This document shows, one piece after another, positions 35,901-48,101 of a stretch of DNA of 64,000 nucleotides (position 1 is the first letter of the stretch; each line of letters opens with the position of its first letter). The stretch comes from Vigna angularis. Taxonomy: Eukaryota > Streptophyta > Magnoliopsida > Fabales > Fabaceae. Location: NCBI RefSeq assembly GCF_016808095.1, contig NC_068975.1, positions 2,790,001 to 2,854,000 of the forward strand, read 5' to 3'. A program made the translations under genes and the position numbers. Under the pieces are notes generated by a model, which searched no databases, had not been told where the DNA came from, and saw only the letters and a program-made list of their open reading frames with translations.

Positions 35901-36024
35901 ATTGATAATATTTTAACATTAATGTGTTATTATGTGATTGGTCTATGTTGGTATTTATGATTATTATTATTAATTGTGGAGTAATTTTGGACCAATCACA
36001 TAATAACACGATGTTAAAATGTTA
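35901..36024. mobile_element. Hairpin MITE
   Basis: Left arm 35901-35942 and right arm 35989-36024 are near-perfect inverted copies (core TGTTATTATGTGATTGGTC). They enclose a short AT-rich loop. The element has no coding capacity. Its right edge merges with the next MITE, so its own target duplication cannot be read. Confidence 0.7.
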
Positions 36025-36033
36025 TAAAAAAAA

Positions 36034-36300
36034 GGGTTAAATATGTTTTTAGTTCCTAAACTATTGGCCGTTTTTGGTTTTCGTCCCTCTTTTAAAATAA
36101 GCTACAATTTGGTCCTCATTCTTTTCGAAAAGTTCGTTTTAGTCCTCGAAACTTTGGTTTTAGTTCTCGTTTTGTTGACTAAATGAGGACCACATTTTTA
36201 ACGGTGTTAGTTTTCAAGGACTAAAACGAACGTTTCGAAAAGAATGAGGACGAAAACCAAAAACGGCCAATAATTTAGGAACTAAAAACATATTTAACCC
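36034..36300. mobile_element. Mutator-like MITE, 267 bp, 9-bp target duplication
   Basis: Starts GGGTTAAATATGTTTTTAGT and ends with its inverted copy. The arms extend about 90 bases (GGCCGTTTTTGGTTTTCGTCC is mirrored). It is flanked by TAAAAAAAA at 36025-36033 and 36301-36309, a perfect 9-bp duplication as made by Mutator transposases. The ends are the same as those of the large element at 45752-48916. Confidence 0.9.
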
Positions 36301-37070
36301 TAAAAAAAACGTCGTGTGAAACTATCAGAATGACCATTCAGGTCACGTAACATCTGTTATTCTCATCTTTCACCAAACCTACGAGTCTGATTCCAGCATC
36401 AACGTTCATGTGCCACGAGGTGGTAGTGATAAAGGGTAAACCCATTCTGAATCTGATTTCTGAACTGTTATCAAATCACATCACTATCAACTCTCTGATT
36501 ACAAGATTGTCTGATCAATAAATAGCCTTGACATGTAAAATCGTAAACTTTGCACAAATCCAAATTCCCTTATGAATGTACTTTTGAAGAAACTAAGAAA
36601 CTTTGACAGAAGATTTCAAACAGTCACTACGGCAACACACAGTGATATATATGTTCTTATTTAAAGGATTTGAAAAAAAAATAGTGTAAACAAATTGTTC
36701 TCAAGTCAAAATTGTTTTCTTTAGTATGGAGTTGTTACATGTAACTAGAAGCTACAATCTCAGGACCAGAAGAAACTAGTCTATCAAAACTCAGCAGCTT
36801 ATTCTAAGAAGAACATGTGGAGAAGTGAAGAAAATACTCTACATAAGTGATGGGTCTCAAAGGATTTATATAATGGATTAACATCACTTTCAATCCAAAA
36901 CCAAAACCAAAACCAAAACCTGAGTTGGATCTGGGGTCTTCTATCTTATATATCTTATACGTTTGCTCAATTTTCTCATTTTTATCTAATATCAAACTTA
37001 AACTGACATTTTTACATTATAGCTTGAAACAAAAGAAGAAAATGCCAAAAGATCTGAATGAATGTTCCAC

Positions 37071-37343
37071 TTATCTGTTATGCAAAGGATTAGGACCTGT
37101 GTAGATTTTTCTTTTCTCATCACCTAGAATTGCCTCACTAGCACCTTCACCTGAATTCTGTCTAAAACCATGTTTGTCTTCAATGGAATTGGACTTGGAC
37201 ATATACCCACTTTTAAAGTTTTGAAATTTTCCTGACTCCTTAGTGGCAGTAGAAAGGCTCTGTAATAGCAGCAGAACCAACATGAAGAGAAAGAAACAGG
37301 CCAAACCCATCAACCTCATGGTCTCACTGCACAGATCATGCAT
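37071..37343 (-). CDS. CLE-family signalling peptide precursor
   Basis: An intronless 90-residue precursor. It has a strongly hydrophobic signal-peptide region (about residues 12-31), a variable polar middle, and the CLE motif RKIYTGPNPLHN at 78-89 followed by a terminal Arg. CLE precursors are secreted and cut to 12-13-residue peptides, with hydroxylated prolines, that signal through LRR receptor kinases in meristem and vascular control. The basic KR just before the motif suits processing. Met9 or Met12 could be the real start, giving a cleaner signal peptide; Met1 is simply the longest frame. The Tyr at motif position 4 is less common than Pro or His. I cannot assign it to a named CLE gene. 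Confidence 0.88.
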   Translation of the reverse strand: MHDLCSETMRLMGLACFFLFMLVLLLLQSLSTATKESGKFQNFKSGYMSKSNSIEDKHGFRQNSGEGASEAILGDEKRKIYTGPNPLHNR

Positions 37344-37349
37344 GGATAA

Positions 37350-40300
37350 ACTGTGACATTCTCAAAAGTCCATAGACAGCAAAAGCCAAAAGAGCTTCCT
37401 TTGTGGATCTGATTCAAAAGGGCAAACCAAACAAAGCCTAAAAGACAAAGGAAAAACAAAGATCTGATGCAGCTTCCTTTTTCACCCCTTTTGGAACCCT
37501 TTCATTCAATGAAACCTTGAAGTCTGAGCTCTGAAAATGAGGATGGTCAATGAGAGGTGTGAGTCAATTTGCATAGTGGTTGGTGCTTTGAGGCAGATAA
37601 ACGTGGTGCAGACTTTGTTTGGATGCAGATTTCAGAGCCCTTTTTTACTTGGGAAACATAGAGCGAGAGAGAAGAGAGGGATTTTCCTCACATGGGTGAT
37701 GCTGTTACTACAAGTTCATTCATGATGCATAAATACATATATTTACTTCTTGACAATAAAAGAGTGAACTTTTGGTATATCTAATGTATATATTATGCAG
37801 TATTTTCTTCCAAAACATCAAAAATCATAATTCTATATTCAGAATGAAATTAACATTTTCACCCCACTTTTGTTTGCGTTCTCCTTACACTTCTTGTTAT
37901 GTCAAATTACTTAACGTAAAGACAGAGAAAAGAAGACACTCTTTTTCAAAAGTGTAAGGTGAGTATAAGAAAATGATGTACAAAGTTGGAAAAAAAGGAC
38001 TAATAATGTGATTATAACAGCTGTGTAAACAATATCTCTACTTTTCTGGTTCATGTTCTTTTTACCCTTTTATCTTTGACTATATGTTTGCACACTCTTG
38101 AATATATATATATATTTTGGTATTGAAGATGGTATTTCAATTAAATTTTTGTTGAGATTAAAAAATTCACATAAATATTCATTAGTATAAATACATTACT
38201 TGAATTTTGTTTGTATAGACTAAATTTTGTCTTCATCCATATTATACTCAGTTTAACATCAAGACTAACAATCAATTTTAATATCATTTGTTGACTTTTT
38301 TAAGAGAAAAGTTTCGTCAAAAAATACAACATTAATAAAACACGAAATCAATCAATATAAAAAATGAACATAACTTATAATCTAAAAATTTGATATAATA
38401 AATTAAGAAATATTCATTTTTTATCAACTTTCTCATTTCTATCCGAATTTAAACTTACATTTGAATTTTGAAAATGTTTATATAGCTCAACCTTCAAGAA
38501 AGGAAAGATAATTGAGTTGGTGCATACACGACCAAAAGGAGCAAATTTCAAAGAAATTTATATTCAAAGGAGAAGGTTGGTCAACTGCTAAGGGCTTTAG
38601 GAATTAGGTTATAGAGTAACTGTGGGCATGATGACATCAACTAATATTAATGTTAATGTCAGCTCTTATAATTTTACGAGCTATCATTGGTTGCACTTTG
38701 GAAATTGATCTTATAAGAGTAAAAGGTTGGTTCTTGTTTATTGAACAGTAAAAAGAAAAAGTAAGAAATAATACAAGTAACATAATTTGAATTGGAGTAT
38801 TCTTTTTTAAACTAAAGTTAGTTTAAATTAAATGCTATTTTACTATCTCATTTAATACACCTCTTTCATTCCAGATAAGTACAATCTATGTTAAGTAGAG
38901 TCTTATTTAGCATAGAAGCATATCATGCTTGATCATCATGTGAATTTATCAAACATAATATAATGTTTTTGTGTGGGGTATGAAGTTTAATAAAAGAAGA
39001 AAAATGAGTTTGGTCAAAGAGGTGGGGTTTGACAAATAGGTCATGCAAATATGGACAATGAAGTGAATGATGTTGTCTTCATTCACTTTGCACTAGTGAA
39101 AAAGCTGTGACTTTATTAGGTTATAGAAATTTGTTTTATTTTCTTATCTTAAGGGGCCCTCTTAGATTTATAACCCTACAAATTTGTTATAATAAATAGA
39201 AAATATTTACTTTAATAGATTACGTGATTTTCCTTAGATTATATATTTGCATTGTGATGGTGAATGTTCATTTTAGATGACATATTTGTAAAGTGGTGAC
39301 ATGATTTTAATATCAAGTATCTTCATTTAACAGTAAAATCTAAGCAAAATCTCTACAACATCTAAAAACACACTACATTTTATTTATGGTGTATAATTTT
39401 ATATCACTTTTATGAGTAGTAGTTCAAATAAAAAATCATAAATTATATTTATTTTATTGAATATTTTGATTAAAATTTAAATTTAAATTTTAATGGAAAA
39501 CACTTTTTTTTGTACGTTTTCTTTCTTTCAATCATACACTCTCTGTTGGATAAATCTAAGATTGTCTCTCTTGTCAGATCTTCCACTCATCGCATATTCT
39601 TGTGTTCCTTGGGATCAATCACGTGCGAAAGGGTCACGTGACCCTATTCATTATATCTTACCCTATTAAGAGCATTTTCTTTGTCTGTAATATATTTTTT
39701 TTATAAAAGGAATTAAAGAGTCCAACAACATCTTTAGTGTAGAGTCATATATTCGATCATTATATTACAATTTGGATTTTATACCACTTTTCAATTAAAA
39801 TATGTTAACATAACATTAAAAATAAGGTTGAGTCTTAAATAAGACTTTAAGTTATACAAATAAAAAATTATTTTTCTATGTTAAAATATATATTTCTGAG
39901 CAACTAAAACAAATATTAATGAGAGTATAATTTTTATAAAACTTTTGTATATGGACTAAACATGGTAAAACGATATTATTGTTAGAACCCATAAAATGAT
40001 ACAATAAGTATTATAAATATATATTTTCGTTTTCAGTAAATTTTTTAATTTCAATAATTTTAATTTATTTTAAATATTTTAATGGGTAAAGTAATTAAAT
40101 ATATATTTAGTAAATTGTACATTATATATATATATATATATATATATTGAAAAAATCAACATTCATATGTAAATGTGAGGAGGTAGTCTTTCAATTTTTT
40201 TGTAAATTTAAAATTTTAATTAATAATTACATATTAAAATTATTATTTTTTAAAAATAAACACACGTAATAATTATTAAAAAAACTAAAAAAATATATTA

Positions 40301-40470
40301 AAATACCTTAATCATCAATGGAAGCCAAAATTAATAACATAAAAGTTTTTGTATTAAAAAATGTAATAGTTTGTGTATTAAAAATAAATTATATCAATAT
40401 ATATACTTGATATTTTTACCCAAGATTAAATTAAGACATCACTTAATAAATCTTAAAAAGAAGTTGTTGA
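37350..40470. other. AT-rich intergenic DNA
   Basis: The first 200 bases should include the CLE promoter and leader. The rest shows no gene. A short TA tract (40122-40147) is present. Confidence 0.4.
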
Positions 40471-42254
40471 TGTTAGGATTTGATGTTAGAAACATTTAGC
40501 TTGTGTAAAATTAGAAAAAAAAAATAGGGATTTTAAAACTAAAGTAGTTTTAAGACTTTGAGATTTTATTTGGAAATTAGTGTTATTGAGTGTATATTTT
40601 TGTTAGAACATAATTGTTATGTTATTTTTTATTTTTTTATTTTTGTCTAGGGGCAAAATAGTCTTTTGCCTTTATTTAATTAATGTAGAAATTAATTAAA
40701 GTGGTGTATAAAGGAAAAGCATGCAAATTACATAATCTAGATATATTTAATAAAATGATATTATGTAAATCTTTTAGAAGATTTAGTTGTTGTTATTTAA
40801 AAAATTAGTTAAATGAATAGAAGAAGATTTTATAAACTGAGAGATTTTATTAAAACTAAAAAGATAGAGTTAGAATAAAAGAAGATAGAAAGGAGAAGAG
40901 TAAAAACGAGTCTGCATTTTGTTACCCTAAAATCAAAAAACGAAAAATTAAAAAGATAAGGGAGAGAAAAGACGTTTTCTAGGAGAAAAGAGGAAGAGCT
41001 GAAGAAAACCTTAGTGCAATGGGGGATTTATGCTGTTTTTGAAGTTAGATAAAACTCTAGTATTGGCAAGGTATGGGAAAACTTACCATTGGTTTTTGTA
41101 TGCTATACATTCTCAATTTACTTGCATGAAGTACTTGTTTGATATGTGTTATATGATTATGATTATGATTATCTGTGCTATTGTTGGGCAAGGGTTTGTG
41201 TGTGCATATGAATAGGTTTTTGGTAATATTTGTGATGGGTTTTCCCTATAAATGTATTATGTATTTTTTGTTGGGTTATCTCAACAGAGGGTTTGAAGTT
41301 AAGAGAGAACAAAATCATGATGTTTGGAGTTTTCATGCAAATATATGTTGTAAGTGTTAGGTTATTAGACTCCCTTCTTATGTAGAGAATAAGCCAAATA
41401 ATGTGGACCATTACGTCTCACTTTTTTTTAGTGGAGATGTGTCAGATTAATAGAGCACATTAGATTCATTTGAAGAGAGGAAAAAACCAAGTGAGAGAGA
41501 AAGGAAGAGAAGAAGTCATTCCCGCACAACATGAAACCTGCATTGATGTTTTCGTTGTTTTGAAATCGTTCACCGTTGGATCGAGCTGAATTTTAGACAG
41601 TGGGTTCCAAACGTATGGTTCTTCATTCTGACCATTCGGAATGTCAATCAGAGGTTTAGTTTGGGAGAAAACAACCTCGCATCAACAACTTTATTTTGGA
41701 GAATTTTCATCTTCTTGGTTCTCATTTGTAAGCATTATGCTTAGTTAGTTTGGATGATTGAATACCCCATTTGGTGTTTTATCAAAGACGTTTTTGTATC
41801 CTATTATTGATCATAGGAGATTATTCTTTAGTATGGACGACTCGTGGTTTTTACCCTTGCATTGAAGGGGTTTCCACTTTAAAAATTGTTGGTGTCTCTT
41901 TGTGTGTTGGATTCTGTTTTTTCTCTGTTTGTTTGGTGCTCCTCATAGATTCTCACAAGAAGGGGGATTGAATTTCTGTTGCGTTATTACTCTTTGTTAA
42001 GTTGTTATTGTTTTTCACTCTTTTTCCCATCAGTAAAGGTGTGGTAATAATCATATGCAGTATAATTGGGTTTATTATGGTATAACATGTAAATGATTGG
42101 ATTTGGATGATTCAAGTGATGTATTATATGTGTTTGAGTATGTTTACATAGGTATGTGATGCTTGAATGCATGTACGATGTGTTAAGTATGTTTCCACGG
42201 GATCTAGGGTTAATGTATGTATATTTGAATGCTTGAATCATGTCCAGGATGTGT

Positions 42255-42435
42255 TTGGATTCAGCAATAATCGATTATCATTAATTATAATTGATTATTT
42301 GTACGTTGGTTTTGAGTGTGGTTTCAGGAATACTCGATTATTGGGATGATAATTGATTATCCCTTCCTGCGTGATTTTTTTAGGTAAATTTCACTGAGAT
42401 AATCGATTATCTTAAGTGATAATCAGTTATCACAA
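42255..42435. repeat. Cluster of ATAATCGATTAT-like palindromes
   Basis: Five or six TAATCGATTA / TAATTGATTA / TAATCAGTTA palindromic motifs within 180 bases, each a potential homeodomain or cis-regulatory site. They lie in copy M of the dispersed repeat. Confidence 0.7.
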
Positions 42436-42827
42436 TGCATTTTGGTGAAAAATGACAAATTTGATGAAGAATGGACGTGGATCAAGCTCGAGAAGTTGTG
42501 GAACATGATGATAATCAAAGATTGATGTTAGTGGTTATGTTTAGGGTTAATTTGACTTGTGGTTGAGAGTGGAGCATGGCTGAGTGTTGGGATGTACCTG
42601 AGTATGTGATTGATGAAAATGAGAGTGGAGGATAAATCTACCACTTTTACCTCGTAAATCCTGGTTTTATCGATAAGTGCTTCCTGTTGTCTTGTGTGCA
42701 TTGGAATGGTTGTTCGGGTATTGAGCCTTTGGATAAAGGTGTGTTTCGTGTCCTTGTGTGGCAGAACTACATGTTCCTTAGCTAGATTGCGGGACTACTC
42801 GAGCATATCTGAAGGGAAGACTATAAA

Positions 42828-42919
42828 TGATTTGTAGGGGAGGCTACAGATGTCCTATAGGGGAGCCTACATATGTCCTCTAGGGGAGGCTAGAGGTGGG
42901 TTGTAGGACCAGCTACAAT
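42828..42919. repeat. 23-bp tandem repeat, four copies
   Basis: Four contiguous 23-base units around the core TAGGGGAGGCTACA, the last more diverged. Confidence 0.85.
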
Positions 42920-43444
42920 CTATAAGGTAGGGTATAAGAGTGAGATGGATTCTTTCCACTATGGTGTTATGGTATGGTGATGCTCATGGTGTTGTTCATG
43001 ACTAGATAGTCATGATGGTGGTGTATCTATGATGATGATCATGGTACTTTAGATGTTCAAGGTATTGCTATGTTAATAGTGGTGTTATTATAATGGTTAT
43101 AGTAGGTAGTTCACATAATTGCTAATGTGGTTGATAGACCAAATGTTTAAGTGAGATGTTGGAGATGACATAACGGTTTAAGATCAGGGATTGAGGATTG
43201 AGTAATTAATTATATTTGAATTGTTTATATTAGAAGATTAAGAATTCTATTGTTATTACATCATGTAGGTATTTGATTACTCTTGGAATAATATAATTGG
43301 AGAATCCTTTTGAAACTATTATGTTTTGAATAAATTTTATAGGGTTTTAAAAATTATGATAAAGTTTTGAAATTTATAGATTTTTTTTATAAAATCGTGA
43401 TATTCCATAATTTGGAGTGTTAGACCGGTTGTGTTTGATTTCGA

Positions 43445-45070
43445 GTGCATACTGTTTACATGAGCAGACTGTATTTGGATAAAAAGTTGCGAATGTGGAA
43501 TTAGAGGTGAGTTTGGAAATGGATCCTCTTAAGAGTGCGAAGATAAGCAGAAAAAATTATTTGTTCATGTGTAACTTTACACATGTGCCCTTGCTTTATT
43601 CTTTTTCTTTTTCACATCTAGAAATGCAAAACTCAACCATGAAGGTGGGGAAATGCAGGTCCGCGGACATGCTTTTAATTAATAATAATAATTCTAATTT
43701 CATTAATTTTAATATAATTTCATTAATTTTAACTTTTATATGTTAAATAATAACTTATATTTCATTTTACCATAATTTGCACTAATTATATTGTACTTGA
43801 ATTACTTTTATGATTAATGATAAAATAATAATTATCTAATTTTATCTATCAAACTATTTTTCTAATTTATCAAATTCATTACATTATTCAATAGTTTTTT
43901 ATAAACTTTCTTCTCATTATAATCTTCATTTTTTTATTATCTTATCCTGAATGCAAACAACATTACTTTTATTTCTTTTTCTTCTTAAATTTATTTATCC
44001 AAATTCATTTTTAGAAACAAACAGATACTAAAGTATATTAACAATCACGGATTTTTGAATTTTGTGTGGACTTTTTAACCAACGCTAATTTCCTGTTTTC
44101 TTGAATAAGGTTGTGTGACTGGGTTTTTCTTATACATGGAACCAGTTAAAAAGAAGCAAATTTTGAGCAAGAAACAAAAGATCCAACCATGTGAAACAAG
44201 TAAAGTGTGATGAATTGAACATGGAAAACGAAAGAACATTTATAATTCAAAACATCTATAAGAAGATAAAAACTAAAATACATCTTCTTGAATATTGTAA
44301 TGTTCTGTGAAAGAAAAAAATTAAAGAAAATTAAAAAAATATGAAAATTATGAATATAATTGATAAATAATTTATGAAAATAAATAAATTTTAATTTTAT
44401 TTTAATTTTACATTATGTTAAATTTAATTTATTGGACAGTGCTCAGGGAGCGGATTCAGTAGACAAAAGTACACACGTATGTAATTTTCCTTTTCTATTA
44501 TTTTTATGTGTTTTTTATTTTATTTAAAAAAATTGAAGTTTTCTTAAAAAAACACAGACAAGTATAAGAATTCCATCTTATCTTGTTTGTTAGATTAGAA
44601 TTCCATGTTATCGTAGTCTCTATTCTGAACATAATGGTATTATGTGATGATTTTGTGTTTCCATTCAATATTGCTTACACGTTATGTTACACATATTATC
44701 TGTATAAGACTCACGCAACTCAATTATGGCATTTGGTCATTATAAAAGGAAAAGAAATATTGATCGATAATAATGGTGAGTGACACCCACCACCCTCAAA
44801 AGTTTTCTTAGTTTCAATTATCAGCTTTCAACCTTTGACTGTGAACAAACAACTTCAAAAGAAACCACAAAATTCTTTGAGTATTCATCATGCCCATCAA
44901 ATAAATTGTTGTACAAGCAATTCAATTAATCAATGTCTCTCTTTCTCATTCTGTTGTTTGCTTTAGATGATTCCCCTTCTTTTTTTTTTGCCACTTAGTT
45001 TTAGGGTACAATGGAAAAAAAAAATCTTAAGTATTTTTAGGAGAGAAAAATTAAATGAGTTTCTCTTTAG
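43445..45070. other. AT-rich intergenic DNA
   Basis: No gene, RNA or defined transposon recognised. Confidence 0.4.
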
Positions 45071-45075
45071 AAACC

Positions 45076-45205
<130 letters not shown>

Positions 45206-46360
45206 GTATCAATTAAGTTTAGCTTGTTGAAAATCTATTTACTATTTCTTTTTGTTATTTTTCTCTCTAGAAATACTGATAAAAAGTTTATCAAAACATG
45301 GTCATACACTAATTTTTTTTCTTATTTTATAACATCAATGTGAGTCGCAGATTATAAGTTTAGTCTGACGATTATATAACTTAAATATAAAAATGCTTTT
45401 TTTTTTTCATTACTAACAATAGATATGTAAAACAAATTGTCATGATAGTCCAAACGCAGATTTTATTTATTAATAATTATACATTTTGCATAGATACTAG
45501 ACAGAAAACAAAAAAATTAAATATATTTTTCGTAAGTAAATTTTATAAAATTAGAATTTGTCTCAATTTTAAACTTTGATATAGTTTGATTTTCAAATTT
45601 TAAAATAAAAAAATATAATTTTTTTATTGTGTTAGAGATGCATTTTAGGACAACACTTGAATTGTTTACATCATTTTTACAAGTTTAAATTCAAATATTA
45701 ATTTTGAATATTGTTTAAGAAAGTTCAAAACAATTAATGTCATTAATTTAGGGGTTAAATATGTTTTTAGTCCCTCAACTATTAAGCGATTTTAGTTTTA
45801 GTCCCTCTTTCAAACTATGGTACACTTTCATCCTTGTCTTTAAGGAAACTATAATTTTTTGTCATTCAAAATCAACGCCATTAAATTTAATCTGATGTGG
45901 TTAACGATGTGCCACATCACTTTTCTTTTTTTCTGATTTTGGCCGTGAGACTTCTCTCTCTTATTCATCTCCATCATCCTCTTCAATGCCTTCAATGTCG
46001 TCAACAATGCTGACAACAATGCTACCTTTCTACGAATTACGATTCTAGAAAAGAAAACGGAAAGGAGGCTTTCTCCTAGTAGTGTGACCTTGTGCCATGG
46101 TAGAAGAGGAAGAAACTCTTCATGCGTTGCGTGACGAAGAAGCCCTGCCCAGAGAATAAAGGAACAATTTAACAATAATAAAAATAATCCAAAAAATGGA
46201 GTGGTACCTTGAGAGTGATGAGTCCACAAAGAGCCTCAAAATTAGTTATTGCAAGAGCCATCTTCGGTTCATGATTTCCATCTTTATACAAATATGGGTG
46301 TAACTTGTGCAGAATTCTAGCCAACTCCTTATCAGGGTGAGCCTGAATATACAAAGCCTT

Positions 46361-47542
46361 CACTAGTACAAAAATATCATATAACGTCGTTGTTTTTTGG
46401 CCTTTCACGTCGAATTCGAGGTCGACGTCATATCGAGAGACGTTAAATTGACGTCAAATTTAAAAAATTCGACGTTAATCAAATTGAAATCGAATATTTT
46501 GTTAATATTCGATGTTAAGCAAAATTTTTGTTTTTTTTAATTAATTGTAATCCTTTTTTACAACTCTACGAGAGCTGAAAAGCAGAAAAATAACAAATTT
46601 CAGTTTTTGGTATTTTATAAAGCATGAACTATGAACGTGTAAGTATAGTATCAACAACAAACAATAATAACAAACAACAAACAAGTTCAATCAAGCAACA
46701 ACAACAACAAACAAGTTCAACCAAATAACAACAACAAACAAGTTGAACAAAAAACAACAACAAACAAGTTCAACAAATAAGTTCTTCAAAACGAAAACAA
46801 AAACGAAAACTAGCCTTCAAAAGGTGGGTTCGTCGGAATAAAGTGTTTCCACCAGTGAGAGAGAAAGCAGAATGCGCCTATGAAGGACAAAAACACGAAA
46901 ATAATCGGTCAAAACAAACGAAAATTATAAAAGTAGTTAATTAACATGCGTTTGTATCAAATGAAAGAAAGATTACATGTGATGGTCGTCAAACTTCGTT
47001 CGAGAAAAGTTTGAGAAGAGAAGAGGGTCTCGCGCGCTAAGATAAAGTGAATGAATTTTCAATCTCCCGCTCAAATTAAAAAGGGGAAACTTTTGGCTGA
47101 CAAATAATACGTCGAAACTCGTACAAAATTTGACATATTATATGTGGTTTAAAAAAGAAAAGAAAAAAGAATTAAAAAGGAATTACTTTTTGGCTTTTGG
47201 CTGACAAATAATATATCAAAGCCCTTACAAAATTCGACGTATTATTTGTTGTTTAAAAGAAAAAAGAAAAAAGAATTAAAAAGGGTGACTATTTGGCTTC
47301 TAACTGACAAATATTACGTCGAACCCCTACAAGATTCGACGTACTATTGGTGGTTTAAAAGAAAGAAGAAAAGAATGACGCGCTGGTTTAAATAATTACC
47401 ATCATAGAACGTCGAATTGAATGTGACTTCGACGTTCTACAATTGCATTTATATACAAAAATGCCACCGGTCATTTTTAACGTTGGCTATCCAATGGTTG
47501 GACGTTGAACGCGTGACGTTATACATTGTTTTTGCACTAGTG
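46361..47542 (-). mobile_element. Non-autonomous CACTA (En/Spm) element, 1182 bp
   Basis: Starts CACTAGTACAAAAAT and ends with the inverted form TTTTTGCACTAGTG. It is flanked by CTT (46358-46360 and 47543-47545), the 3-bp CACTA duplication. Subterminal repeats of ACGTCGAA/TTCGACGT fill both ends. A CAACAAACAAGTTCAACAA-type minisatellite lies at 46650-46790. It has no transposase. It is the same family as 62676-63592, in the opposite orientation. Confidence 0.92.
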
Positions 47543-47551
47543 CTTCCCCAC

Positions 47552-48101
47552 TAGGGATGGCAACGGGTCGGGTCGAGCACGGATAATGCCTACCTGCAAC
47601 TCGATCCGACAAAAAAAATCCACCCGCTACCCGACCTGCTATCCGCACGGATATCCGCTTAAAAAATACCTGCGGATATTTTAATCCCGCGGATATCCGT
47701 GATACCCGTGGATACCCGCAAACATTTAAAAAAATATATTTTTATAAAATATTATAATAAAACTTAAATAAAATTACAAAAAATATATAAAATATAATAT
47801 ATATTAAATTAAATGTAAATTTAAATTTAATTTTAATTATATTTAACCTTATAAAATATAAATTAATTTTAATTAAATTTAACTTAATAAAATATAAATT
47901 AAAATTTTATTTTTATTTTTTGCGGGTAGCGGATATTCACGGGTACGGATAGTATAATACCCGCACCCGACCTGTTTATAAGCGGGTATTAAAAAACCTA
48001 CTACCCGCAACCCGCGGATAGTAAATATGTGCGGGTACCAACTATCCGTCACGGATTTTATCCGCGGATATCCGCGGGCGCGGATTTTTTTGCCATCCCT
48101 A
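47552..48101. mobile_element. Non-autonomous hAT-type element, 550 bp
   Basis: Begins TAGGGATGGCAA and ends TTGCCATCCCTA. Flanks TTCCCCAC (47544-47551) and TTACCCAC (48102-48109) are an 8-bp duplication with one mismatch, as for hAT transposases. GGATATCCGCGG and CGGGTA motifs recur in inverted orientation near both ends. The middle is AT-rich with no coding capacity. Confidence 0.85.

Larger units (their letters stand above)
40480..43440 (+). repeat. Dispersed repeat, copy M (longest copy)
   Basis: 40490-40720 matches 62270-62470, including TTGTTAGAACATAATTGTTA. 41060-42212 matches copy L inverted, and parts match copy R (63600-64000). It has a possible TATA (GTGTATAAAGG, about 40705). The 3' part carries ATAATCGATTAT-type palindromes and a 23-bp tandem array. 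It is probably retrotransposon-derived non-coding DNA. Its frames (for example 41030-41360) have stops and no known domains. The ends are approximate. Confidence 0.7.

Noticed and set aside
36894..36921. CCAAAA repeats as an interstitial telomere tract
   Set aside because: The plant telomere unit is CCCTAAA; this is a short simple repeat.
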